A stretch of 64,000 bases of DNA from Apium graveolens (lineage: Eukaryota; Streptophyta; Magnoliopsida; Apiales; Apiaceae), in assembly GCF_009905375.1 (NCBI RefSeq), contig NC_133653.1, positions 57,734,673 to 57,798,672 of the forward strand. The letters run 5' to 3'. Under the pieces are notes generated by a model. That model did not search any database. It worked only from the letters and a program-made list of their open reading frames with translations, and was not told the origin of the DNA. Positions 1 through 12,100 of the stretch are shown here, piece by piece (within the stretch, counting starts at the first letter, position 1; every line of letters starts with the position of its first letter). The position numbers and the translations under genes were made by a program.

Positions 1-976
1 GCGGGAATGGATGTTGCATCGTATTCTGATTATTGCTCCAACTGAAGTTAGGATGATTCCAGTTGTCAGGATGATAAGTGTCTGGAACTGGTTGTTGCGA
101 TCTCTGAAAGTTGCTCACAAACTGAGCTGATTTACTAGATATAGCGCATTGCTCCGTCGCATGTGAACCTGCACACAGCTCACAAACACTGGTTATCTGA
201 TTAACACCATAGTTAGCCAGAGAATCGATCTACATAGACAGTGCCATTAGTTGAGCAGTGATAACCGTAGCTGTATCCACTTCAAGAACTCATGCTACCT
301 TGCTCTGTGGCAATCTCTGGGTTGGATACTGATATTTATTAGCATCTATCAGTTCAATTAGATCATAAGCTTCCTCATAGCTCTTTGCCCATAATGCTCC
401 ACCTGATGCTGCATCAAGCATGGGTCTAAATTGTGCTCCCAAACCGTTATAGAAGCAATTGATGATCATCCAATCAGGAATGCCATGATGAGGACACTTC
501 CTAAGCATCTCCTTGTAGCGCTCCCAAGCTCTACATAGAGTTTCTCCCGATTGCTGCGTAAATTGAGTAATAGCATTCCTGATTGCAACTGTCTTCGCCA
601 TAGGGAAGAATTTAGTGAGAAACTTTTGAGCAAGATCTTCTCAAGTAGTAATTGAACCAGCTGGTAGAGAGTGTAACCAACTCTTAGACTTGTCCCTCAG
701 AGAGAATGGGAATAGTTTCAGCTTCACAGCATCTTCAGAAACACCGTTGAACTGGAAGGTGTCGCAGATCTCAATAAAATCCCTAATATGTATATTGGGA
801 TCTTCCATTGAAGCACCCCCAAACTGGATTGAATTCTCAACCCATTGAATTATGCCAGGCTTGATCTCAAAGGTATTAGCTGTGATAGTTGGTCTGACAA
901 TGCTAGATTGAATGTCATTGATCTTGGGTTGAGAAAAATCCATCAAGACTATCGTTCGTGCTGCTGGATCTCCCAT
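1..976 (-). pseudogene. gag of ATH1 (Athila-type), broken by three in-frame stops
   Basis: This is the retrotransposon capsid protein (Gag). The start is taken as the ATG at 974-976 (MGDPA...), which aligns with the MGDQA segment of ATH2 gag; the extension upstream to 1084 is 5' leader. The reading frame stays constant through 1-976 but is cut by TGA at 641-643 (where ATH2 has a Trp codon), TGA at 290-292 and TAG at 230-232. After the last stop a CCHC zinc knuckle is intact (CELCAGSHATEQC, 146-184: C-x2-C-x4-H-x4-C), which supports the frame. The conserved block with RDFIEICDTF and LFPFSLRDKSKSWL is typical of plant Ty3/gypsy Gag. The ORF continues past the left edge. No indels were seen, so the decay is by point mutation only. 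Confidence 0.85.
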
Positions 977-1088
977 TGTAATGAGTAACTGAAACACAAA
1001 CAAATAAACCGTGAAAGTAAAAGAATCCGAGTCAGTGAACTTTAACGACCACTGATGACAAGAACATACTCTAAAAATTAACACCGAG

Positions 1089-1106
1089 TCCCCGGTAGCG
1101 GCGCCA
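1089..1106 (-). promoter_or_regulatory. Primer binding site of ATH1 (Asp-tRNA type)
   Basis: On the minus strand this reads TGGCGCCGCTACCGGGGA, six bases inside the LTR end. It resembles the complement of the 3' end of plant tRNA-Asp (TGGCGCCGTTGCCGGGGA) with two mismatches, the primer typical of Athila elements. Confidence 0.85.
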
Positions 1107-1112
1107 AAAACT

Positions 1113-2577
1113 TGTTAGGACGTTAACACGCGCTAATAATACACGCAAGTATACGCATTCACAAGTAGTATAAGATTTAGATCAAATTCGTTCCCACAGA
1201 GACTCTTTGGTTAATTTAAGAATATGCACCTATGCAACAATGAAATGGTTATTATCCAATGCTAAGACAAAAAACAAGTTGAGATTGTTTATAACTAAGA
1301 ATTAAACTAACAATTATAACTAAGAGAACAAGAATGGTTGAAATTATATATATGACATATATGAGATTCTAACTTCATTACTACTTCATTCAAAGTAATT
1401 GTTCTTAACCTTAACATGTGATGGTGATGCCACTAATCAAATAACACGAAACTAGTAAACACTAACTTTTGTTGTACGAATACCCTACTACCAAGAATCC
1501 ACAAAAGAGATAGAAGCTGAATAGACACCAATTATGCTTAGTCCTTATATGTCTATAAGAAGTGAAAACATAATGGTTTAATGTGCAAGTTATCTATCGT
1601 GATTACATAGGGCAAGTAAGATGGATAAAATTACCTACGAATCATGCATAACAATAACACATGAATCTATGCTAGTATGGCAAGTTCTAAACCTCTATAT
1701 TCACTGTCGCTTCAATAGAGATTAACACGCTATCTTATATGTTAGCTACGCACATAAGACGAATAAGCACAACCAATACTAGGATATCAATCAATCACCA
1801 CACACTAAGATATCGAAACAATTTAACTAAGAAGTCCATAAATAAATCCGTTGGAACCCCACGATAACGATTAGTTTATAACTGAACTCATCGTCACCAT
1901 GGGTTCCAATGAAAGCATGATAATAAACTATATCAGAGTACTAAGGTTCAAGAATAAATCGAAAAAAGCATCCAAGTATCAACTATATTAAAGAAAACAA
2001 AAGTATTCTTCTTCGTAGCCGTCTCATGCTCTCTAGATCTTCTTATTGCTCTCCCAGGTCTCCTTCTTGTTAAAACCATCTTTTTATTAGTATATATAGG
2101 CTCCAGGATGACTAGGACTCTCAAAATCTTCAATTTCAACTAAAATCAGGATTCTGGGACAGAAACCGGGTGCGGGCGCGCGGTCTTTGGGCGCGGGCAC
2201 GCTGTCTTTGGGCGCGGCCGTGCTGAAATAATGTTTTAGCGGCGCGGGGGCGCTGCCTTCTGGCACGGCCGCGCTGACATTCTGGAATTTTTCTGACAAA
2301 TCTTGTTTTGGCCATATCTTGAGTTTTGCTCATCTGAATTAGGCGATTCAACTGCCCACGCGAAAGCTAACGAGATTCTCTACAACTTGAGAATGGCATA
2401 GGCTTACAATTCTGATATATTTTCAGCATATTTCCTTGAAAAGCTCTTTTCTTCATATAACTGATGCCTTAAATGTAATAACACAAAAACACATCAAAAA
2501 TACCAACAACTTGAGTCCAAAACACCAACTTAAGCCTGTAATGAAGAGTTCCAAGTAGATATAAAATCCACTTATCA
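1113..2577 (-). repeat. 5' LTR of ATH1 (about 1,465 bp)
   Basis: Bounded by TG (1113) and CA (2577). It aligns along its length with the split LTR of ATH2 (3258-4292 plus 14887-15306), including the shared block around 1855-1920 and the shared end near 2500. A GC-rich cluster at about 2165-2280 repeats GGCGCGG/GGCACGG-like words and stands out from the AT-rich surroundings; the ATH2 LTR has the equivalent cluster at 14972-15062. Short ORFs across the GC cluster are by-products of composition. Confidence 0.8.
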
Positions 2578-3113
2578 ATTACAGCGGTCTTTTCCATAGG
2601 GAAGAATTTAGTGAGAAACTTTTGAGCAAGATCCTCCCATTTGGTGATAGACCCTGGTGGTAGAGACTGTAACCAACACTTTGTTTTATCCCTCAGAGAG
2701 AATGGGAAAAATCTCAGCTTGATAGTATATTCAGTCACCCCATTGAACTTGAAAGTATCGCAGATCTCGATAAAATCCCTGATGTGCATGTTGGGGTCTT
2801 CTGTAGGGGACCCCCCAAACTGAAATGAGTTATGTATCATCTGAATCGTGCTCGACTTGATCTCAAAAGTGTTAGCCGAGATGGCTGGTCTGATGATGCT
2901 TGACTGAATATCATTGATCTTTGGCTGAGAATAGTCGATCAAAGCCTTAGGAATTTCTGCTTGATCTCCCATCACTACTAAAACTGGTTCCTCGACTTTT
3001 TCTTCTTCTTCTTTTACTTTCTCTTCGTTCTCAAAAACTTCCCTTCGAATCACAACAACTTCCTCCTCGGCTTGATCCAGAGTTCTCTTACGAGCCCGCG
3101 AACGCGTATGCAT
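2578..3113 (-). pseudogene. gag of ATH2, cut off by the ATH1 insertion
   Basis: Retrotransposon Gag N-terminal half. Start ATG at 3111-3113 gives MHTRSRARK..., an opening usual for Athila Gag, followed by a Glu/Lys/Val-rich segment and then the block shared with ATH1 Gag (DYSQPKINDIQSSI, RDFIEICDTFKFNG, LRDKTKCWL). The frame is open to 2578, where ATH1's LTR begins; the residues encoded beyond that point are LTR sequence and not Gag. The Trp codon that is TGA in ATH1 is intact here, which identifies the ATH1 stop as a mutation. Confidence 0.85.
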
Positions 3114-3233
3114 ACACGCTCGCTAGAGTACCTAAAACACGACAAGGAAAAGAGTAGATAAGTAACAATGTCCGAGTCAATGAACTTTAACGATCACTGA
3201 TGACAAACACATAAACTAAAAGTTAACACCGAG

Positions 3234-3251
3234 TCCCTGGCAGCGGCGCCA
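3234..3251 (-). promoter_or_regulatory. Primer binding site of ATH2 (Asp-tRNA type)
   Basis: Minus strand TGGCGCCGCTGCCAGGGA, six bases from the LTR end at 3258, in the same arrangement as in ATH1. Two differences from the Asp-tRNA complement are visible. Confidence 0.85.
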
Positions 3252-3257
3252 AAAACT

Positions 3258-4292
3258 TGTTAGTCGCTAAGCATGAGCTAATAATTCACGCAAGTATACG
3301 TGATCACAAGTAATATAGAATTACTTCTAGTTCGTTTCCACAGAGACTGGTTAAATTAACCTTGTGATTTATGCACTTATGCAACAATGATATGGCTATT
3401 ATTCAATGCTAAGATGAATTATAATTTGGGTTTTGATTATACTATGATTAACTATTAAGAGTTATACTAGAGAACATTAACTAAGAGATTAAAGAGAGTT
3501 AAATAATATATGACACAAACATGAGATTCTAACTTCATTAAATACTTCATTCAATAGCCTTTTCATTCTTAACCTTAGCATGTAATGGTGATGACACTAA
3601 TCAGATAACACGAAACTGATAAACGCCAACTTTCATTATTCGAGTACCATACTACAAGACATCCACAAAAGAGATAGAAGCTGAATAGACACCAATTATA
3701 TTGAGACCCTATATGTCTATAGAATTTAACAACATAATGGTTTAATGCACAAGTTATCTATTGTGATTATATAGGGAAAGTAAGATGGTTAAAATTACCT
3801 ACGAATCATGCATAACAATAACACATGAACCTATGCTAGCATGGCAAGTTCTAAACCCTTAAATTCACTTTCGCTTCATTAAAGATTAACACACTATCTT
3901 ATAAGTTCGCGACGCTCATAAGACGAATAAGCACAACCAATACTAGGTTATCATACAATCACCACACAATAAGGCATCGAAACAAATTTACTAAATAAAT
4001 CCATAAATAAATCCACCAGAACCCCACGATAACGATTAGCCCATAATCAGACTCATCATCAACGTGGGTTCCGATGAAAGCATGGTATAATAAACGTAGT
4101 CTTTATAAAACAAATAATAAACAAAGTACGTAATCCAGAATATTAGGTTCAACAAAACAAGAAATGAGCATCCAAGATTATAACTTAGAACAAAGATTCA
4201 CAAGAATAAACTAGATCTTCTTCATCTTCGTTGAATTGTGCTATAGGACTTCTTGTCGTCTTCTCCTTAAGCTCCGTTATAAAAAATGTCTT
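3258..4292 (-). repeat. LTR of ATH2, inner part
   Basis: Starts TGTTAG at 3258. Aligns with ATH1 LTR from 1113 onward. Ends at the copia insertion; its last five bases GTCTT (4288-4292) are one copy of the COP-A target duplication. Confidence 0.85.
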
Positions 4293-4316
4293 TGTTGTGC
4301 ATATGTTGTGTACTTG
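4293..4316 (+). repeat. 5' LTR stub of COP-A, followed by a deletion junction
   Basis: These 24 bases match the start of the 3' LTR at 13853-13876 with one difference (TG here, TA there). From 4317 the sequence continues directly as gag coding sequence, so about 1 kb of LTR plus the leader and much of gag is deleted. The stub still abuts the target duplication, so the deletion came after insertion or was already present in a mobilised copy. Confidence 0.85.
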
Positions 4317-5294
4317 TTGAAAAAGGAAGAAATTTTGAAGAAGCAGCTCGAGCGTGAACAAGAGTTGATTAAAGCATGGAAAACATCCAGGGATGTTCAT
4401 GCTCAAATCACCAAAGTTCAAGGAATTGAGTCTTTTTGTGATGAAGCCTGGAAAAAGAATAAAGAGAAACTAGAACCTATTTTGGTAGATGGGTTGCTGA
4501 CAGATGTAGACTCGACGGATGATGAGGACTATCCGTCGGATAACAAAAAATGTTATCCGTCGAATGATAAAAATCCTCATCCGTCGGCTGTAAGCAAACC
4601 CATTAGCAAAGCCAAATTAATCAAGCTAAATGATAATTATGGGTCTGTTTCCAAGAACTTTGTTTCAGGAGAGTCAAGTCAAGCTAAGAAAGGGAAAAAG
4701 GCTAATGTTGGTCACATGACTGTCAAACAGTTAAGTGACAGACTTGAGAAAATAGAGGTAAAAACAGAGACTAAAAAGAAAAATAATAGGAATGGTAAAG
4801 TAGGGATTAACAAACACAATAACTACACACCTGATAAATATGCTCCTAGAAAAATCTGTGTCAAGTGTGGTAGTGTAAATCATTTGCCTGTTAATTGCAA
4901 ATCTGCCATGCCTACTCCCATGTCTGTCCAGCCTCAATTTCCTAACATGAATGCCATGCCTCCCATGCCTGTTAATGCTATGCCTACACTAAACATGAAT
5001 GCACAATTTGCTAATATGCTATTTGCACCTAATCCATATTATGCTGCATACAATATGCCTCAAATGCCATTTAGCATGCCTTATTGGAATAACATGTTTG
5101 CACCAAGCATGTCATTTCCTGTTAGCCATAACATGCATGATAATTTTGTTACATTTAGTGGTTTCAAAGGTACAACCCAATTGACTAAGGAAGAATCTGG
5201 AATTCCTAAGTCAAATGAGATAAAACCTAAGAAACAGAAGAAGAAAGCTAACAAGGCAGGACCCAAGGAAACTTGGGTACCAAAATCAACTTGA
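4317..5294 (+). pseudogene. gag of COP-A, C-terminal part
   Basis: Remainder of the nucleocapsid side of Gag. It begins in the helical Lys/Glu-rich stretch (LKKQLEREQELIKAW) that matches COP-B1 gag near 25100-25160. A zinc knuckle CVKCGSVNHLPVNC (C-x2-C-x4-H-x4-C) follows at about 4858-4899, then a Met/Pro/Asn-rich tract (about 4908-5130) and a Lys-rich tail ending in TWVPKST and a TGA at 5292-5294. An ORF can be extended upstream to 4236, but those codons lie in the ATH2 LTR and the LTR stub. Three TCCGTCG words lie in the coding sequence at about 4530-4590 and encode Pro-Ser repeats; an inverted copy lies near 4515. Confidence 0.85.
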
Positions 5295-5308
5295 TTTGAT
5301 TTTGATGT

Positions 5309-8300
5309 GTGCAGGGAAACAGAAAGAATCTTTTGTACTTGGATAGTGGTTGTTCAAGACACATGACTGGTGATTCTACCCTGCTCACAGAGTTTAAGGA
5401 GAGAGCTAGCCCAAGTATTACTTTTGGAGATGACAGCAAAGGTTATACTGTGGGATATGGCTTGATTTCAAAGGACAATGTCATCATTGAAGAGGTTGCC
5501 TTAGTGGATGGTCTCAAACACAATCTGTTGAGTATCAGCCAGCTTTGTGACAAAGGCGACTCAGTAACCTTCAACAAAGAAGCCTGTGTTGTGACTAACA
5601 ATCAAAACAACAAAGTGGTTCTCACTGGTGTGAGAAGAGGAAATGTGTACCTAGATGACTTCAACTCAACCAAAGCAGAATCTGTAACTTGTCTTCTCAG
5701 CAAAGCAAGTCAAGATGAAAGTTGGCTATGGCACAAGAAGCTATCCCATTTAAACTTCAAGACCATGAATGAGCTGGTAAAGAAAGAACTAGTAAGATGC
5801 ATTCCTCTAGTAGAGTTTACAAAGGATGGACTGTGTGATGCCTGCCAAAAAGGGAAGCAGATCAAAGCATCATTCAGAAAGAAACTTGATTCAGCAATTG
5901 AAGAGCCTCTGTAACTGTTTCACATGGATTTGTTTGGATTAGTCAATGTATTGTCAATTTCAAAGAAAAGATTTTTCCTAGTAATTGTAGATGATTTCTC
6001 AAAGTTCTCTTGGACATATTTCCTAAAGTCTAAAGATGAGGCTAGTGAAATCATCATCAATCACATAAGGCAAGTTAACAATCATCCTGATTTCAAAGTT
6101 AGAAGAATCAGGAGTGACATTGGAACTGAGTTCAAGAACTATGTCATGAGAGCATTTTGTGAGGAAAATGGGATCTTGCATGAGTTTTCAGCAGCAAGGA
6201 CTCCACAACAGAATGGAGTAGTGGAAAGAAAGAACAGATCTCTTATTGAAGCTGCAAGGACAATGCTTGAAGAATCAAAACTACCAACATATTTTTGGGC
6301 TGAAGCTGTAAACACTGCATGCTACACTCAGAACATCTCTCTGATTAATCAAGCTAGATGCATGACTCCTTATCAATTGTTCAAAAACAAGAAGCCAACT
6401 CTAAACTTTCTTCATGTCTTTGGTTGTAAATGCTATATTCTGAGAAATCAAACTGATCAAAATGGGAAGTTTGATGCTAAAGCAGATGAAGGAATTTTTG
6501 TTGGATATGCTGTTGGTAAAGCATATAGAGTCTACAATCTAAGAACCAACATTGTTGTGGAATCTATACATGTTGTGTTTGATGATAAAAAGATTGAAGG
6601 ACTGAAAGATGGAGATTACCATGAGAGCCTCAAATTCGACAATGTTGAGATGGTCAGTGATGGAACTGATGATGAAAGTGATCAAGAAACAGTGTCTAAG
6701 GATAATACAGACAAATCTACCACCAATGAAGCACAAAACTCAACATCCGTCGAGTTACAAAATGCTTCATCCGTCGGTAGACAACCTGCCTCATCTGTCG
6801 GTACTCAAAATTCACCATCCGTCGGGTTATCAAAAGGAGCAGGAAGTCAAGGGAGATCACCTATAGAAAGTACCCCTTTCTCAAATCAAAGATCCACAAA
6901 CTCAGGGGGAGTTTCTAGCAATCAAAACTCAATCACACATCAGGACAACATTGAGGTCTCTTCATCTAGAGCTAATCTACCTCAACCAAGGAAATGGACA
7001 AAAGATCACCCCTTTGAACTGATTATTGGTGATGTTTCTTCTAGAGTTCAAACCAAGAGAGCAACTCAAGAAGAATGTCTATACAGCAACTTTCTGTCAA
7101 AGGAAGAACCAAAGAAGGTAGGAGAAGCCGTGTTAGATCCTGATTGGATTTTAGCTATGCAGGAGGAGCTAAACCAATTTGAAAGGAATAAATTTTGGAA
7201 GCTGGTGCCCAAGCCTAAAGGAAAGAATCCAATAGACACCAAATGGGTATTCAGAAACAAGATGGATGAAAATGGCATAATAGTAAGGAACAAAGCCAGA
7301 TTGGTTGCTAAAGGCTATTTCCAGCAAGAAGGAATAGATTTTGATGAAACATTTGCTCCTATTGCAAGACTTGAAGCCATCAGAATCTTCTTAGCGCATG
7401 CAGCCCATGCCAATTTCAAAGTCTATCAAATGGATGTCAAAAGTGCCTTTCTGAATGGAGATTTGGAGGAAGAAGTGTATGTTAGTCAACCTCCTGGCTT
7501 TGAAGATCCAAATTTTCCAGAGTATGTCTATTATCTACTGAAAGCACTTTATGGACTGAAGCGAGCTCCTAGAGCCTGGTATGACACTTTATCAAAGTTC
7601 CTTTTGGAAAATCACTTCACAAGAGGTACTGTAGATAAAACTTTATTTTTCAGAAATGTTAATGGCTCTAGCATACTTGTTCAAATTTATGTAGATGATA
7701 TTATTTTTGGCTCTACAGATGAGAAACTTTGTAAAAAGTTTGCCAAACTGAAGCAAAGTAAGTATGAAATGAGTATGATGGGAGAACTAACTTACTTTCT
7801 TGGTTTACAAGTTAAGCAAGTTAGTGATGGAATATTCATTAGTCAAACTAAATATATTTTTGATCTTTTAAAGAAGTTTGATCTAATGGATTGCACATCT
7901 GCAAAAACTCCCATGGCCACTACAACTAAGCTTGAACTAAACACTACTAAAAAGTCTGTGGATATTTCAAGCTATAAAGGCATGGTTGGCTCACTTCTGT
8001 ACTTAACAGCTAGTAGGCCAGATATAATGTTTGCTACATGTTTATGTGCTAGATTTCAGGCTGATCCTAGAGAGTCTCACTTGATAGCTATTAAGAGAAT
8101 TTTCAGATATCTCAAGGGAACACCAAAACTTGGCATTTGGTATCCTAGAGATTCCGGTTTTGATCTAACTGGTTATTCAGATGTAGATTATGCATGTTGC
8201 AGAATTGACAGAAAAAGCACAACATTAACTTGTCAATTTCTAGGAAACAAGCTTGTGTCCTGGTTCAGTAAAAAGCAAAATTCAGTTTCTATTTCTACAG

Positions 8301-8632
8301 CTGAAGCTGAATATATCGCTGTTGGCAGTTGCTGTGCAAAGATTTTATGGATGAAAAATCAATTGCTAGACTATGGTTTGCAAGTTGAGAGGATTCCTAT
8401 TTTCTGTGATAACACAAGTGCAATTGCCATCACTGAAAATCCAGTACAACATTCAAGGACAAAGCACATAGACATCAAGTACCATTTCATAAGGGAACAT
8501 GTAATGAATGGTACTATAGAGTTACATTTTGTTCCAAGTGAGAAGCAACTTGCAGATATATTTACCAAGCCACTGGATGAATCAACATTTTCTAGGTTGG
8601 TAAGTGAGTTAGGTATGCTTAATTACTCTTGA
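5309..8632 (+). pseudogene. pol of COP-A: protease, integrase, RT, RNase H; one in-frame stop
   Basis: Copia-type polyprotein. Order: aspartic protease (LDSGCSRHMTG near the start), GAG-pre-integrase zinc region (WHKKLSHLN ... CDACQKGK), integrase core with Asp in the VDDFSKFSW region, IRSDIGTEF and the Glu in GVVERKNR, a variable Ser/Gln-rich linker at about 6650-6960, reverse transcriptase with [11 protein letters not shown] and [10 protein letters not shown], and RNase H ending near LADIFTKPL. One TAA at 5912-5914 interrupts the frame at the zinc-region/integrase boundary; otherwise 5309-8632 is a single frame. The RNase H segment reads [10 protein letters not shown], less typical than the GYSDADF seen in COP-B1. 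Stops separate it from gag, so the true start is uncertain; 5315 is the first codon after a CAG. Confidence 0.9.
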
Positions 8633-9149
8633 ATCTATCTGAGTTATTTTGCAAGTTGATATGTAGCCAGAAATTTAACTGATTTTTAGTCATGAGTGAA
8701 ATTTTGGCTAAGTCAAAATTTGCATCTCGACGGATGACCATTATCCATCGAGTTGAGTCATCCGTCGATATACTATGTGCAAATAAAAATCAATTACTTT
8801 TCTGGAATCTTTTAAAACTCGACGGATAACAGTTTATCCTCATCCGTCGAAGTGTCTAAATCTTAATCGTTAATTCCCTGAACATTATCCATCGAGTAAC
8901 ATACAGTTTGTAAGCATTACACGACGGATAATGGGTGGAATTTTTACAGTTTATTTTTAAACGGCTAATTTAGGCAATTTCTATTGGGTAATTTACTTTT
9001 CTTTATTATTTTCATCCGTTGTTTTTGAGATAGTATAAAAGCTTATTTCATTCTAATTATTTTCTTTTATCATTCTCAAATTCAACTCTTTTATTTTATT
9101 CTCTCTCAAGCAAATATCCTCTTTCTCTTCAAGCTTTCATTCTCTAACA
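8633..9149 (+). promoter_or_regulatory. Spacer with promoter-like region upstream of the COP-A 3' ORF
   Basis: No ORF is supported here. The first 300 bases contain clustered TCCGTCG/CGACGGA words (about 8729-8925). An AACGGCTA word, the core of the plant MSA/MYB3R site, is at 8960-8967. TATAAAA follows at 9034-9040, then a pyrimidine-rich stretch and an ATG at 9150 in a very favourable plant context (AACAATGGC). TATA-to-ATG spacing is about 110 bp. COP-B1 and COP-B2 have the same order of parts before their equivalent ORFs. Promoter function is inferred; no expression data are available. Confidence 0.55.
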
Positions 9150-12100
9150 ATGGCACCTGTAGTAAAGATCATGTCTCAGACTGGGTTCATTTATGAGAAG
9201 AACAACTTCACTGCTTTGGTCAATAAGGGTATTCAGCAATCAGAAGACTATCACAAGTTGATGGACTTCGTGAAGAACTACAAGTTAAGTTATGCCATGC
9301 TTGAATCATCCACAGTTTACTATGAAGTTGTTGAAGAGATGTGGACCACTGCAATCTACAACTCTACTGACAAAATCATCACTCTAACTATCAAAGGTAA
9401 TGAGTTCTGTATCAACAGTGATGTGATAAAAGCATGTTTCAAAATTCCTGATGATAATGTAACTTCACCACACACTGACACTGATATTATCAATATGCTT
9501 AATTCCATGCATTATGCACTTCCTACTACTAAGCTAAGTGAGATTAGAAGATTAGGTCTTACGAAGGAATGGAGTTTCATGTGTGATGTTGTGACTAAAG
9601 TTTTCTGTGGAAAAGTCAGTAATTTTGATTCTGTGAACATTTCCATGCTTAACATGCTATACATGTTAGTTACAGATAAATTTTACAATTTCAGTGACCT
9701 TGTCTTGTATGAGTTAGGTTTTAAACTAGGTGAGTTAGCCAAAAGGGGAAAGAATGTATATTATGCTAGATTTTTCATGATATTGGCTAACCATCTTTGT
9801 CAAGAGATTGTACTTGAGAACTAAAAAATAAATTAGCTTGTTGGGTTCAAGAGAGAAGAATCATTGCAGATTTGAACAGAGCCAACCATCATAGGGATGT
9901 GCCAATGTTCTACTTTCCTGTAATGCAGACACCTCAGGTAAGTGAGGTAAGTTCATCCATACCCCCAACTATTCCAATCTCCTCAATTTCATTGAGTTCA
10001 GGAGTAGCTATGGCAATTGTGACAATGACCAAACAGTTGCCTACCAAAGCTGTCAAATCAACTACAATTTATAAATCCAAGTCAAAGAAAACCCCCTCTG
10101 GTATCTCTCAAAAGGTACCAGTTGAAAAATCTACCAAAGCCAAAGAGGGGAGTGTGAAGGAGGGTCAGTTAGGTGAGGGAAGGGGTGAACATCAAAGAAA
10201 CCCCAAGGATAAGGTTGGAGAGTTGAGTGAATCCCAGCCTAGCCACACTGCAGTTTCCCAACAAACTGCAGTGCTTAAAAAGGACAAAAGCTCACTTCTA
10301 GCTGCATCATCCCAAAAGGATGTAGCTATTGAACAAAGCTCTCAGCCAAGAGCACAGGCCAAGAGGGTTAGGGACACAAGCTCACCCCAAACTTACACAA
10401 GAAAGAAGAAATCCAAAAAAACTGGGGATGCACAGGGCACACACACAGTGCAAACTGGTGCTAAAGACACAGTCCCTGCACTTTCTCAAATTCAGATTGA
10501 TGTGGCTCCAATAAATGTGGAGTCACAGCCAAAATCTCTTATTATAGAAGCCTCTGAAACACCATACTCGCCAACAAACTCTCTGGAAGTGGATATGATA
10601 AACACTTCAATTCCTGATTCCCCTTCTTTAACTCTATTGGGGAAGCCAAAATCTAGTGCAAGTGAACATCATCTTTTAGATGATTTGTTGGCTCACTTGC
10701 CAATTCTTTCAGATACTATTGTGACATATGTGCCTCAAATAACTTCAATCAATACAAAGTCAACAATAGTTTCTCTTCCCACCTCATTCATTTCTACTCT
10801 CTCGATGGATATTGCTCATCCGTCGAGTAGTGATTGTATCCCGACGGATAAGCTTAACAGCAGTTATCCGTCGGATAGCTTTACCACTCACCCGATGGAT
10901 ATCACTTATCCGTCGAGTGTCTTTGCACAACTTCAAACTTCAATAATTTCAAGTACAGAAGATTTAGTGGTAATACAGTCACTCTTAGGACTGAGAGAGG
11001 AGAGTGCATTGAGTGAGAGGCTGGGTTGCTCCCAGGCAAAAGGAGAGGAAAAGAGTGAATCTCAGCAATCCATTTATTCAGGATTGACAAAAGTGAGTGA
11101 GAGGAGTCCCACCTTAGTAGGTGAAGGTGAGGGTGTGAGGGTGGGGAGCCAGGGTGAGACCCTGATGCAACAAAAGAGAGATTATGAGAGAAAGGCAGGT
11201 ATAGGAGAAATATGGGTGGATCCATCCATTGCTAGTGAGTCAATGATTGTGGATGATGCTGAAAAGGGAAGAAAATTTCAGCAACATTACAAAGCTCAAA
11301 TTGATAACATTTCCTTGGACGCTGACACTTATACTCATCCTGTGTCAGCCTATCAATTGTTGGCTGCTCAGGGCAATGTGGAGGCAGAACAGACTTTGAA
11401 TTTAGTACACACCTTAGAATCTCTTCAAAGAGATAAAGCTGCTGTCAATAGGATGCCTTCTCAAGCTGGTGAGCCATCTGAAGAATTTGGAGTAAATTTT
11501 AATGATGATGACTCTGTTTCTTTGGATGGAAGCATGAACTTAGGGGGAGATGAAGGCCCAAGTTATGTTTTAAATTTACCTGGATGGGCATGGACAAAGG
11601 AATTTACACCAGGACAATTTGATATGTCTTTGGTCAAACAAGTGGTGGATATTTAAAAGGCCCTTCAGGAGATTTCAGATGCTGGTACCAAGGCTATTCT
11701 TCAAGCTCACCTAGACTCTCTACATCTCATTAAGATCCAGCACTTAAGACATAATATGAGTGTGGATGAACTAAAAAGAGATATAGCTGTCTTGAAGACA
11801 TACAATTCTGAGAAGCTGGATTCAGTAATGCCATATGGTACCATGCAAGATCTACTACTGAGATCAAGGAGAGAATCAGATTCTGAAAAGAAGCTAGCCA
11901 AGCTGGAAAACAGAGTTCAAGTTATTGAGAATTCAGTGGCTATCCTTCTTCAAAATCAACAGACTCAGACAAATCTTCTTATGCAACTGGCTAAAACACA
12001 AGGCATAACTCCTCAACTTGATGATAACAAAAGGGGGGAGAGAGAATCAAGTAAGGGGGAGAAAGGACCAACTGAGGGGGAGAAACTTCAAGTACAAATC

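Larger units (their letters stand above)
1..2577 (-). mobile_element. ATH1: Athila-type Ty3/gypsy LTR retrotransposon, 5' part only
   Basis: Reading on the minus strand, the window holds a full 5' LTR (2577 to 1113), a primer binding site resembling plant Asp-tRNA, and most of gag. The element runs off the left edge, so pol and the 3' LTR are not visible. The LTR starts inside the gag of a second, related element (ATH2), so ATH1 is the later insertion. The target duplication cannot be checked because the other end is outside the window; the right-hand flank begins ATTAC (2578-2582). The Athila assignment rests on the primer-site type, the gag sequence and the LTR length (about 1.46 kb). Confidence 0.85.

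Noticed and set aside
1113..2577. ATH1 LTR and ATH2 LTR as a matching pair of one element
   Set aside because: Each is followed by its own primer site and gag on the same strand, and they differ too much; they are two related elements.
4236..4316. N-terminal extension of the COP-A gag ORF
   Set aside because: These codons lie in the ATH2 LTR and the 24-bp LTR stub, not in ancestral gag.
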